From: Ophiosphaerella korrae
Taxonomy: Eukaryota > Ascomycota > Dothideomycetes > Pleosporales > Phaeosphaeriaceae
Direction of reading: 5' to 3'
Length of the DNA: 64,000 nt
Assembly (NCBI GenBank): GCA_028456385.1
Contig: JALNQF010000003.1
Coordinates: forward strand, 620,001-684,000
Both the position numbers and the translations under genes were made by a program. Positions 43,009-54,809 of this stretch are shown here, in pieces; position 1 is the first letter of the stretch, and every line of letters begins with the position of its first letter. The notes under the pieces are model-generated. The model saw only the letters and a program-made list of their open reading frames with translations. It was not told the origin of the DNA and made no database searches.

Positions 43009-43665
43009 TTATGATATGCTGAAATGAATGGTATGGTGAGATGTCGAAGGATGCCAAGTCCCAGCCACAATAGATATGCTGGTTATTGATACGTATGTCT
43101 GGAATCCAATGGTGCTCCTGTAATTGTCGTCGACAGCTCTTGATTCAAAGACTAGTTTATTCGACCTGACTCAAAATCATAGTTTGTTGCTTGGAAACGG
43201 GGAGTATTGAGAAGCAGAACCATGTGCTTCCTGATTCGTTATCTGTAATTGACAATGTTGATCGAATTTTTATAAGCTCATTCTTGGCTATTGTGGTACA
43301 AGGTATCTCAGGACTAGTTATCGCGAGTTCATGATTGCAATATCAAAGTCAAGGAAGCTAAATCGTATTTGGGCTCAGATGCGAAAAGCCCGCTTACGTC
43401 ATGGGTGCCAATCAACATTATCGGTGCGATTGCAGTAGGTGCTATGACCTACCGAGGCAAAATGTAAACTGTTACCATACAACGTGCATATTTGATTCGA
43501 CCGGGCCTTCTGGTCTGGTACCTGGTATTTCAACGGTCTCCTCTCATGTTTGGAAGTATACTTTCACACTGATGGTATATCTTCGTGGTCACACCCCACC
43601 TCTTCGACTAATAAACTTTGGATCGAATTCTCAACATTCTTGAATGTTCGCATTGTCTGTTTGGT
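43009..43665. other. Divergent intergenic region (GGCT / HIS2)
   Basis: Promoter region for both neighbours; no gene, repeat or RNA seen. Confidence 0.55.
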
Positions 43666-44702
43666 ATGCCGTACTCGCATCACAGCCACTCGGGCCAGTT
43701 TTGTGGCCATGCGAAGGATACACTTGAAGAGGTTGTTCAAACCGCAATTGCAAGGGGTTTCCATACTTTTGCACTGACCGAGCATATGCCACGTCCATTG
43801 AAACACTTCTACCCTGAAGAAGTGCGTCCACCCCACCATCTATTCTTTTAGCTAGTAACTGATCACTTCATTTGTAGCAAAAAGAACATACCGAAGCAAC
43901 ATTAGCCAAGCTATTCGATGACTTCTATGCGGAAGCGAAGCGGTTACGAGACGTTTACGCAAATGATATTCAAATCTTGGTCGGCTTTGAATCTGAGTAT
44001 ATTGAGGATTCTACTCTCCAGCTAGTACAGAACATTCTCGATAACAAGGCCTTCGCCTTCTTTGTGGGCTCCATCCACCATACACATGCAGTTCCAATCG
44101 ATTATAACCGTACCATGTACGAACAAGCGAGAGATAAAGCAGGTGGAACAGACGAGAGGTTGTTTGAAGACTATTTCGACTCTCAGTTTGTGATGCTTCA
44201 AGCCCTGAATCCTCCAGTGGTTGGGCACTTCGATCTTATACGGCTTCTTAGCGATCATCGAGATGCCGGATTCAAGGACATGAGTAGTGTATGGGAGAAG
44301 ATACAACGCAACTTGACATATGTTGTCTCATATGGTGGCCGGCTTGAATTGAACTCCTCAGGGCTGAGGAAAGGCTTAGCCGAGCCATATCCATGTCGTC
44401 CAGTATGCCAGGTTCGTCACACCGCTTTATCATATAGCTAAAGTTCGAGTCATTGATCGTGGCCATCATAGATGTTTTTACGCCTCGGGGGGGCCTTTGT
44501 CATGTCCGACGACAGTCATGGGATCGACCAAGTAGGTACAAACTATGCGCCATTGCTAAATTTTATACGAAAGATCGGCATCGAAGAGATACAATATGTT
44601 GATCCGAATGGCACTGGGCACGATCACCGCTTCCCCAGGACGGGTTTTTCCAGTATCGCAACGAGCGCTTTAGTAGAGTTACCTTTTTGGAAGACAATCT
44701 GA
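43666..44702 (+). CDS. HIS2: Histidinol-phosphatase, PHP family
   Basis: Removes phosphate from L-histidinol phosphate, the penultimate step of histidine synthesis. Proposed exons: 43666-43821, 43878-44411 and 44472-44702; introns 56 and 60 bp, phases close to 306 residues. PHP metal-binding motifs are clear: SHHSHSGQFC (4-13), ALTEH (36-40), GFESEYI, GSIHHTH, GHFDLIRLL and SDDSHG. The second intron has a weaker GTTCGT donor. Start at MPYSHHSHSG as in other fungal HIS2 proteins. Confidence 0.94.
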
Positions 44703-46905
44703 TAATGAGATCGGACCGGTGTGTATTCTATGAACCCCCCCTTGCTACTTAGATCTCGACGTTATTGTTACAGCTTTTCTCCAAGCGACCATATCTCGAA
44801 ACGGCGTCAAGGTTTAGTTAGTGGCTGCAGCATGCAATGGCAACATGAACCAAGATTTTCCCTAGCATTCTTCCATGTTTAACCTTTCGCTCGCGTTTCA
44901 GGTCCGTGGATAGATCATTGATGATGCGTGGGGTTATTGTTTGTCTAAACAGCCCCAAGCGCAGAGGCTTCGACCAAAGCGGATTACGTCGGTCCCAGTC
45001 CATGTTGCTGGGAGCCCTAGGTCACGGCACACAGCTCTCACCATTGCCGTTGTGGGCTGGCGTTGTAACGTGCGTAGCTGATGATAAGCAAATCGCGGAT
45101 CATAGTTCGCATGGCTATGGGAGTTTGCCCGGCAATTTCTCCACAAGTTTGATGTGCAAGGGTTTTGAGCAACCGCTTAATCCTCTAGATTCGTGGGGTC
45201 ATTCTGATACTTATTTTTTATTTTACCGCTCGTAGCACGCTGGTCATTGCTATCACGGTGGTTTTCGTAGGGTCCGTCTTACTACGTACTTACGCTTGGG
45301 ACGGATGTCGGCCTCAATCCCGCGGGTAGTGCTGATTGGTGTCTCACATTGTCCTTGGAGAGAAATTTATGTCGGATCTTGAGGTCCACTTTTTACATGG
45401 CGGCTAGCAGACGTTCGCGGGCATGGCATTGAGGGTAGCGCGGCGACGGAATAAATGCCATATTGACGATGTAGTGTTGAGACCTTCAAGCAACACCGAT
45501 AGCGCTAACAGCACAGATCATTCTTTGTCCATGACAGCGGACGGGGGTTACGCAAGCTCAGGTTTCATACATGTGCCTAGGTAATGTCTGTCTCCATGAT
45601 ATCTGTCTCTATCCTAAGCTGTTGAGTGGCAATATTGAAGTCAGCTCATGTGTGATGTGTGTCTTCATCTTTCTTCTTCCAAATATCCTCTATCGTCCAA
45701 TGCCTGCATCAAGCTCACTAGAACACCCAATTAGGGCGCCACAAGGGATATTGAGGAAATGAAGCAGGTTAGGCTGTGCCGCGAAAGTACCCCTCCATAA
45801 GCACACCAACAAGTTAGCCACGCGGACCGAAAAGATGCCGAAAAAGAAGCGCATGTAAGGGTCGCTACGATAGGCACTGCACCTATGTGGTGCATCATTC
45901 GACCGCATCGGACTTTTGTGGCGCTTTGAGGCGCCTTTTAAGTTTCTTTTTTTCCCACGCCTCGGGCGTGGTTTGATGAAAAGAAGACCATGAGACATGT
46001 CTGTTCCACGTGCATTCTGCGCAATGTGGATCTTAAGGTTTGGCGACGCTGGCGTAAATGGAACATGCGGTTGACAACATTCGTTGGCTGTAGGGGTGAG
46101 ATGTTACCGCACCTAGCGAGCTTAACGAGGTACTCGGTCAGTACGGCGTGTTGGGTGCACACCTTGCCTCGCCTGTATGTTACTTGTGTGCCGTCACTCA
46201 CATCGGCTCTACAATCAGCATGTCAGACGAAACAGGCACTCGGAACCAGTAATGGTCTGGCGTCGGTAGATGGCTAATGAAGAAAAGAGGTTAGCAGGCT
46301 CGGTAGTCGCGGGAAACATGAACGCATCTCTAAGATGTTGAAGGTAGGGCCAATCGCGTGCCAGCTAGGATGTTATGGAGGATGGAAGGCCAGACCGCAC
46401 GCTTGTTCTGGAGTCGAAACGCTTGAGCACCGGGCAGGGTTCCCCGACTGACTGACAGCTTCCTAGGGTGGCCATGGCACGTTGCTTGCAGTCACCACTC
46501 AGCAGAGGGCGCGGAGCACCTTGCGTATGCGAGCGGGCTAAATGTTCAATACATTTCTCAGCAAGCTAATTTGTAGCACACTTTTGCTACTAACCCTGAA
46601 CATACCTTGCGGGACCAGCTGTGGCCTTGAAATCCAAGCTTTCAGCCATATGCCACCTCCGGAGGCTCTTGATCAAAGCTCAGGATTACTTTCCTTCTCT
46701 TAAAAGCCGATTACCTTCCGTCTCTACCTGAACTTCTTCCACTCATTTCCTATCAAAAACCTCTCAAAAAGCCATACTTGCAGCGGCTTTCTCTTCCTGG
46801 AAAAGTTTAAGGACCAGCAATTTTAGATCACTAACACATTTCTGGCATCGGCAGCTTGGAACAACCTTGGAGCACCACCACGACTCAACTTCTTCGTCAG
46901 ACACG
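44703..46905. other. Intergenic, 2.2 kb
   Basis: No gene supported. Contains a GC-rich hairpin after a T run (45947-45971). Open frames on both strands around 44.8-45.2 kb and 45.7-46.2 kb overlap each other and show no family features. Confidence 0.5.
45955..45971. repeat. Short perfect inverted repeat
   Basis: CCACGCC, loop TCG, GGCGTGG: a perfect 7-bp stem just after a T-rich run. No associated gene, so no function is assigned. Confidence 0.7.
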
Positions 46906-48127
46906 ATGGGCGTCAAAAAGGTTGTGCTAGTGCCCGGTAATAGTAGTAATGTACCAAAGAAGCACGACGAAGTTTCTATGGAATACACAGGTAGCACATA
47001 CACCCTTCTCACCTGTCAGATCAAGAGAATCTAACTCGATTATAGGGTGGCTCTACGATGATAACGCATCTGATAAGAAAGGCAAGCAGTGAGTTGTATC
47101 CTGCACAGCCGCCCCTGCATAGGTGGACTGCAAATCAGAGATCTGTGCAGTTGACAAGCGTTATCCCAGATTCGACTCATCAGTAGGCCGTGGAGACCTT
47201 ATCACACCAATTGGTGTCGGTCGCGTGATTCGAGGTTAGTTAGGATTTGTCACTGCTTCCCATAAACCATTTACATGGTGCATACACGGAGCTTGTCTGT
47301 CAAAATGTGCATATATGCAGACTAACAATTTTGCATAGGTTGGGACGAAGGCATTCTAGGGTCTGAATCGAGCGCGCCAATGACATTAGGCGAGAAAGCT
47401 ACCCTAACTATCTCAGCGTACGTAACTGCAGGTCCCGATTCCGCGAATATAGATTTGTACATATCGCTAACCTAGTGCATTACGTAGCGACTATGGGTAT
47501 GGCGAAGGGTGAGTTTGCTCCGACCCTCTTTTACTTTACTATCCATGCTATTGAGGATATTACCCGCACACGCATTTCACGAACGCACGGTCAACGCGAA
47601 GCTCAACCACACAAAGCCCAGACCAGGATATGAATCATGGATGGTCGACACACCAGCAGACTTCGAAATTTGACTTGGGCTAATCTGCAATCGCCCTGGT
47701 TATGTCGATATAACTGAATCCACCACAAAGAACACCGTGGCACATGAACATATTTCTGAAGCCTTAGGATTCCCATGCAGCATGACAGGCAAATGATCCG
47801 ATCATATGGGAGGAAGTAGGCCGCTAACCATTTTTTTCTCCTAGTGGTTTCCCGGGCCATATCCCATCCAACGCCATGTTAATCTTGTAAGTCATCGTCC
47901 ACCCTCACTCTCCATCTCACCAATGGCGGAGACATTGTTCTGTGCACCGTAACTACGATATATACCGTTGGCTTACTGAGACAACTATAATTGTATTCGC
48001 TATAGGCTCTGCACTAGCTTTGTCCCCTTTCGCGTATCTCCTTATTTTGGCTATCTATGACATGGAAAAGAGCTAATTTTGTGATAGCGATGTTGAGCTA
48101 AAAGCTATCAACGGCAAGAAGGCATAA
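46906..48127 (+). CDS. FKBP-type peptidyl-prolyl isomerase
   Basis: Catalyses cis-trans isomerisation before proline and belongs to the FK506-binding family. No single open frame shows it; seven exons are needed: 46906-46990, 47046-47088, 47170-47234, 47339-47417, 47488-47508, 47845-47886 and 48088-48127. Phases close to 124 residues. Joined motifs follow the family: MEYTGWLYDD, QFDSSVGRGD, GVGRVIRGWDEGI, LGEKATLTIS, DYGYGEGGFPGHIPSNA and IFDVELKAING. Active-site residues Tyr, Phe-Asp, Val-Ile, Trp and the final Phe are kept, while the usual Phe in the F-x-F/G-D-F position is Leu (GDLITPIG). Intron lengths are 55, 81, 104, 70, 336 and 201 bp, far larger than in neighbours. Confidence 0.85.
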
Positions 48128-51100
48128 ACGACTTGCAACACTTATAAAAACAAGATAAATTCCAATGACGCCTGTCGCCTATGCCCGCCGAGACGTTCCA
48201 CCATATCATATACACCCTTCTATCTATGGTGGTTTATGATCACTTGGTAGCATTTTCTTTCAAGATCACGACCATTTGCACACGACATGGATTCAATATG
48301 GATATTCCTGTACCACGAGATCACCTAACACCATTATTTCAGACAGTGGCTTTGATTTGCACTAAAGTTTCGATATCCGTATTTTTTTTTTTCATGTTAG
48401 ACTGTCAGACCGCAGTTTTCACCAGTGGATTTAATTGGGCTCTTTTTTCCAGTCTATGGTAGGTGGGGAATTACATAGCCAATACTTAGTTTCTTTTTCA
48501 TATACTATCAATGCTGAGATGGTCAGGCGGCGCAGTTTTAGCTCGGTCTATCACAATTCTGAGAATTGACGATTCATTTATGGACTGTTATATCAAAAAG
48601 ATATTCATTGTATAGCCGAGCAGACGCCTTATCATAGACGAACACGAACCTACATTAACCAAAACCTATAAATATCTTTATACCAGTTCTTAAGTGTGAG
48701 GTCTGAGATGTTTTGCCCTATTGTGACCAAACTGTGCTACCGCGGCTCCCTTTCCCCAAACCATAATAACCGTTAAATGGCCGATATTGAAGTTTGCGTA
48801 TCAAGAGACCATAAAATTCAAAAACTTACTCGGATTGAAAAATTGGTACACATTTTGAGTGAACATTCGGCAAGTCAACGCTGTACGGGATAAGCTCACA
48901 CCGACATTCCGGGATCTTTGCCGTTACTGGTCGCCCGATCAACCTTCAGTATCCGTTCGGTAAGCCGAAAATCAAGCTCATAGCCCAATTGAATGCCTGG
49001 TGTTAGCTGGCGGTAAGAGCGGTTCCGGCAGTCGAAGAACCGGATCGAAACAGGTTTAAGGTGCACTACAAGGTCGGGCATCACAATGGCACATATTCAC
49101 GTGGGATATTGGGATATTTTATCAGCCGCCCAATCCGCGATTTCAAACGCTGACGTGATTAGGCTTTCCTGTCGGCTCCACTCATGGAAAGATACTGCCT
49201 ACCAGGTGGGCAATATCACACGACGACACAAGTAGGGAGCCACCAGACTTGTCTTATGCCCGAGCCTTCACATAGCAAGACCACATTTAAAGTTACAAAA
49301 TAAAGTCTTGCGTATATAAGAATGATTATAGTAGAAGAACGTGCTAATTTAAACGTACATTCCAATCATCATACAGGATGGCAAACATATTTTCAAGAAA
49401 ACCAACATAATCCTTGACAGGTTAACAACTCTTAGGAGAAAAAAAGCCGAGCCATTAAAATATACACCGATTGCGGGCCACGGTCCGTTCTACGTGCCGC
49501 CTGCCGTTCCGCTGCTTACGTGTGATTTGAAGGACGTTTAGGCCAAAGCCCCACGGGTCGCGCCCGAGGATAACCTTGACAACACCACCCCATCAGTAAG
49601 TAGCCCGGCCTTACTGTGGCGTTCTTTAGGCAGAAGGTCTGTAGGCACAGTCCAAGTAGGTAGGTAAATAGCCGTTTGGCGTCCTCGGAAATCGAGCAGC
49701 GGTCCTACACAGCCGAATGGCGCCAACCGCCATTACCGAAAACGAAAAGTCGACTAAGAAGTGTGCTGCATGTTGAAGGCCTAACAATGAGGCGAAACTT
49801 GCAATTTCATGAATCGCGCAGGTTGCTGGGTTGTTAGGGTGCGTCAGTGTTCTGCAAGTAGGGTACATTGCCCTGCAACATGCATCAAGTGCATGTAGAA
49901 CATGCAGCCTCCTGCAAGGTCAAGAACTTTATTCAAGATTACAAAACTCTAGATGCAGTCCTCCCTGGCACACTACCAGATGATCTAGTACCATGAAATG
50001 ACACAAAATTGCGTGTTGATGAATGCCGCTAATACATAAGCTAACAATTTATATGGGTGGAATGGCATCGAAGCCTCGACCTTCACATATAAGAGCAAAA
50101 TGCCCAGATTGCTAAATGTTGTGACAGTAATTGGGTATTGAGCGCTCCAAATTATTGAGAGTATGTCACACTGCTGCCCAACTCCAGGCATCTCATCAAT
50201 GCTATACCAATCATCTCGGCTCTCAGTTCAAAGAGCACGGCTGTTTCAACCACTAAGCACGGATTCTAGATACTCGATACAGGTATCTCACCGATCAATG
50301 TGCCAAGACAAGCCTCGACCCGAGCCAGTGGGTGGTTGGGAAGACATGGGGGTAGAGAAAACTGGATGAGTAGTTGTTGTCTTCAGCTGCTATTAACTAT
50401 GTTGGAGGTTGTAATCACGCAGATCTCTATGTGCCGTGCTAAACCTGGCCCCCAACATAATTGGCCTGGAATTTTTCTCGCATAGCGCGATAGAATCCTA
50501 GTTCCGAGGACGAAGTTGCCTCTGACACTAAAGTGACACCATACGTGCGGGCGCAAGGATGCCCAGGTGCATTCGACGACACTGCACCTCGGCCACAACC
50601 GTTGTACCCTGACTACTGCTTATCTACCTGCCGTGGATTTTAGCCGCTAGTGATTGATTATGAATATGTTATGTGATGGCGGAAGCATGAAGATGGATAG
50701 GTTACTTGGCTTATAGGTGAGATGGATGTTGCGAGATATTACAAAACCCATTCATGCTGGTGTAACCATGCCTAGCCTTCGTGGGGGAACTCCTGAAAAT
50801 TGCGGTTCTCAAAACTTGAGTGTCTGATTCCCTTATATTGCCATACAGATAGTATGCACCTTCAATCAATCGCCATGCGTACTACTTGAGACCGAGTTAT
50901 GGATAACCATTCTGATGTACATTAGCTGGACCTGATCCGCCAATTATATAGATGGGCTCTCATATTACTGTTGGTAGGGGTTTGAGAGAACTAGAAGCTA
51001 TAAATGATGTCATACAAGGGCTTCGACGTCGTGGTCTGGTGCGGGCCATCACCACCTCAACTCTCTTATTGGGTTGGCTGTCCATCTTTTACCTATAATA

Positions 51101-53909
51101 TTAATCGAGTCATAGTCAACAGTAGCTTGTGCATCATCATCATCATTGTCAGTCATCGAAGTGCTCATACTGTGGTACAAGGCATAGGTAGTGTAGGTGG
51201 GCCCCGGGCGGCAGGGGTGTGCAGGAGTAGCTTAAGCCTGATTCAGTCTTGTTTTACATACAAACTTCAGTAAGGTGTGGACACGCAGGCGACTGGAAAT
51301 CACAAATTTCAATACAAAATTACAGAGGATTTGATGTGAAACAACAATCGGGTAGACCCTACTAGATAGAAGAATAAGAAACTGAATTTCAGGCGCATTA
51401 TAAGAATCTCACACACAAATTCGGCTTAAGCGGAGTGATACTTTGTGTCCACCTGAAAGCCCTTACTAGCAGTTATATATACTGTCAATTTTATGATGCC
51501 TCGTGTGAAATGATCAAGCATAATGGGGCATTTGCAATTAATCCTTCAATGAACAACAGATAAATAACTCTACAGGTATCGTATGTGTCGTTGCTTTGGT
51601 AAATCTTACTAACGTGGTGATGCGATTGCGGTATGCGACCTCTGCTAAACGTTGTACCTTCACATACCCTCAGGTTTTCGTAATGTCCATTAGGGACTTT
51701 AGTATTTTGAAACTTGGGAAGATTTCAGCAATAATTATGTATGTTGATCGCATGTAAGCCATTTAGAGGCCAGGCACCAAGAAGGCTTGTGCCTACGAAT
51801 ATCATGAATATAACTGTCAAAAATTTGTTACCATGAGATGATAGAGCGACCGTTTCGCTCCTGTCTCCTCTTCTTCAAACACGCTTGTGAAAGGACGATG
51901 TCATATTCCTGCCGCGGGAATCAACAGACTTAACACTGAAACACTCACGATAGGCATATACATGTTTCCATGGCTGTTTGATCCAAGAATTCTCTTCCGG
52001 TCAGGTAGTGAGTGAACTCCATTGAGTATAGGCTTAGAGGCCGTGTGCCGGCCTATAGAGTAATAGGCTACGGTGAAGCAATGCATGAGGTTTCACAACC
52101 GACCATGGTCACCATGCGCTGTGGAGAATGGCCACAATGTGTTCAGCGTGGGAACATGTGAGTACTACTTGTGCAATTGTCAGTCATGGAGCTGCTCTAC
52201 ACTTAGCTATTTCAAGGAATTGTTGCCATTGTGTATTCGAGATTCAGATGCGAAATCATTCTTTGCACCAGAGAGGAGTGGCTTTTGAATGTTCAAATGT
52301 GCAATTTTAACACAGTGACGTAGGAATGTTGGCGAGCCCGCAGTAACGTATCTCTTCAAGTGGTCTTGTGTGGTATATGAAAGAATATTAGAATACCAAG
52401 ACGGTAAAGCAGATTTGAGAGACGAGGAAGACCCAGTTAATTGGATGGAGAGACGCTGCCGCAATGTCACATGCACGTGACGTCCACGCTTGGGCGTGGT
52501 CAAGGAACACAAAACTTCCTTGACGTCGACTCTCGCCTTGATGCATGAGCGACAAGACTACAATGTGATTACTGACGATCCATTTTGGATTGGCACGAGA
52601 GAACGAATGGCATCCAAGCAGCTCAGCGCATCCTCGGCACTGCCATTTTGACCAAAGCGGTTGCGACATGACGGTTCCACGGCATCTTTGCCCGCCCATA
52701 CGGCACTACGGTCTGCACAAGAAGGCGAATTTAAAATCGAGCATTGGCGGCAAAGACAAGAGTGTGCGAAAAGGAGATGCTCATTCGGATGATTTGTTGG
52801 GCTGTTCTTGGTCTCCAGTTGGTGGATGAAGGAGATTACCGGTGGATAAAGCGTGCTTGTGAGTGGTCCAGGCTACTGGCCCGCTGCAGCGAGGCGAGCA
52901 ACGGTGTGGCTGCCTGCCAATGGTGGATTCGAATTACAATTTATGGATTCATCATGGTTTGCCGCCCTGAATGCTTACTAGAATGACTATGCATGGATTG
53001 CGCTCTCAAGAGAAGGCCAGAATATCGACGTTGCGTTGATGTTCTTACAGCGCAGCCGCAACAGGACTATGCGGTGCCTGGCCATGCGATAGCGCGGTGT
53101 GGGAACGCGACCATGCAGCCCCTTTCCAAGGTCTTCCAAGGTTGCGTCGGGTGAGATATCGTTTAGGATTACCGACAAGGTTAGCCAACCAGGCTCATTT
53201 CGGTTTCGATTTCGATCCCTGAACGCCAACCACGGGACTTTTGCCACACACACAAAGCTTGGTCTCAGGAAACGAGTTCATCAACGAGTCCGTCCATCAG
53301 GAGCCGGCTACAGAGTCGTGTCGCTGTGGGTGTCTGTCGGGTTTCTTGTGCTCAATGGACTGATCCGCTGAGTCGACAACTCCTCTCCTAGCTAGATAGA
53401 GGCCAAAAGGAAGTTGGCCTAGGGGTTGCCTCATCCTGGTTGTAATTTACTCTGCTTTTGCAGCTTATCCGACATGAGGTGGCTCTGAAATACAGCCAGT
53501 GCCCTGTCGATCAGGCACAGGCTGTGTCCGATTGGCTCGCTCCTTTCTTCATTTGTCTTAGATGCTTCCTTTAGGGGCCACGCATACCCTCCCGTGTCTG
53601 TTCTTCGGACAAGCCACGACGGTTGGCGCTGGTCCAAACAGGCCCACGCTACGAGTGACGATTCGTTGCATGGCGGCTGGGCTCCCAAGTGGTCCTGAAT
53701 AGCGCATGCTAGGATTCAGCCATCTTATTTACTCGCATCCCCCAGGCCATTTCAAACCGCTCCCTACCGCAAAAAGCAGGACTTCGTCAACTTTCATTTT
53801 CGCTGAATAACTTCACTCCTTCAGGTGTTCAGCAGTCACTCGTTCAACCGGCACACACACGAGCCCTCAGCTTTCCACACCTCCATAAAATCGGTCCTAA
53901 TCAACGAAT
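48128..53909. other. Gene-poor region, 5.8 kb
   Basis: No gene supported. Open frames are mostly under 105 codons, overlap on both strands and lack domains. AT-rich stretches suggest old, mutated repeat DNA (inference), but I could not identify any element. Confidence 0.5.
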
Positions 53910-54809
53910 ATGCAGTTCATCACCTTCCTTTCGGCCGCTGCAGCAGTCGCAACCGTTTCGGCAAAGTCATCTAGGAATGCCGTCACCCTCAATAAAAGCT
54001 GCGACCAAAGCAAAGCGGCCGCTCGTGTCATCAACCGTTGTGACTACCCAGTCTACCTCTGGTCTGTTTACAAGGGAGATGGCTGCCCGGCAGACGAGAT
54101 GGTCGTGCTCAACAAGGGCGAATCCTACTCTGAGAACTATGAGATGGCTTGGGATGGCAAGAATGCCAACGACCAAGGTGTCTCCATCAAGATTTCCAAG
54201 ACTAAAGAGTGCAAGGGTGGTGACATAACTCAGTTGGAATACTTCTTGGACAACCGACCATCAACCGCCAAGGCATTCCAATTAAACTACCTCGATGTTT
54301 CATACGTCGATTGTCTCAATGGAGATTGCCCCACGAAACAGGAAGGATACTATCTACAAGCAGGCAGCCAAACCGCACGAACTGCCCGAACCGCTGCCGA
54401 TGGCTCCTGGTGCCCTGTCCTCGCCTGCAAAGACCCCGCCTCTTGCGCCAAGATGTCCTACATTCTTCCTGATGACGTTCAGACCAAGTCTTGCGACTTC
54501 GATTCGAGCATGGATTTCTACATGTGTGGCTCTCAACCACCTTCCGGTAACGATGACAAGCCTGTACCTGCCAGCTCTAAACAGCCCGAGTCTTCTCCAC
54601 CTAAGCCTTCCAGCACTTCCAAGGCTTCTTCCAACGTAGAATACAAGGCTAATGTCGCCGCTGTCACCAACGCACCAGAGGTCAAAGAGCCCAAGGTTCC
54701 GAAGGTCAAGACTAAGGTTGTCTATGTCACTGCTTACGAGTACGTCAACGCGAAGAGACATGAGCATGCTCAGGCCCATGCTCGTCGCCACCAGCCCTTC
54801 CACGCATAA
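53910..54809 (+). CDS. Secreted Bys1/antigenic thaumatin-like protein
   Basis: Intronless gene for 299 residues with a clear signal peptide (MQFITFLSAAAAVATVSA, 1-18). The central part resembles the Bys1-type antigenic thaumatin-like domain: VINRCDYPVYLWSV, a GESYSENYEM turn, then QLEYFLDN and the YVDCLNGDCP region, with 11 cysteines likely paired outside the cell. After about residue 210 comes a Ser/Pro/Lys-rich region, then VKTKVVYVTAYEYV and a His/Arg-rich end. This tail makes it longer than usual Bys1 proteins (under 200 residues). A TATA-like CATAAAA lies about 25 bp before the ATG. Fungal relatives are extracellular and sometimes antigenic or host-induced; any effector role here is inference. 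Confidence 0.88.
   Translation: MQFITFLSAAAAVATVSAKSSRNAVTLNKSCDQSKAAARVINRCDYPVYLWSVYKGDGCPADEMVVLNKGESYSENYEMAWDGKNANDQGVSIKISKTKECKGGDITQLEYFLDNRPSTAKAFQLNYLDVSYVDCLNGDCPTKQEGYYLQAGSQTARTARTAADGSWCPVLACKDPASCAKMSYILPDDVQTKSCDFDSSMDFYMCGSQPPSGNDDKPVPASSKQPESSPPKPSSTSKASSNVEYKANVAAVTNAPEVKEPKVPKVKTKVVYVTAYEYVNAKRHEHAQAHARRHQPFHA

Noticed and set aside
52388..53253. Overlapping minus-strand frames of 85-105 codons
   Set aside because: No domain or plausible splice path; the frames conflict with plus-strand frames of similar length.
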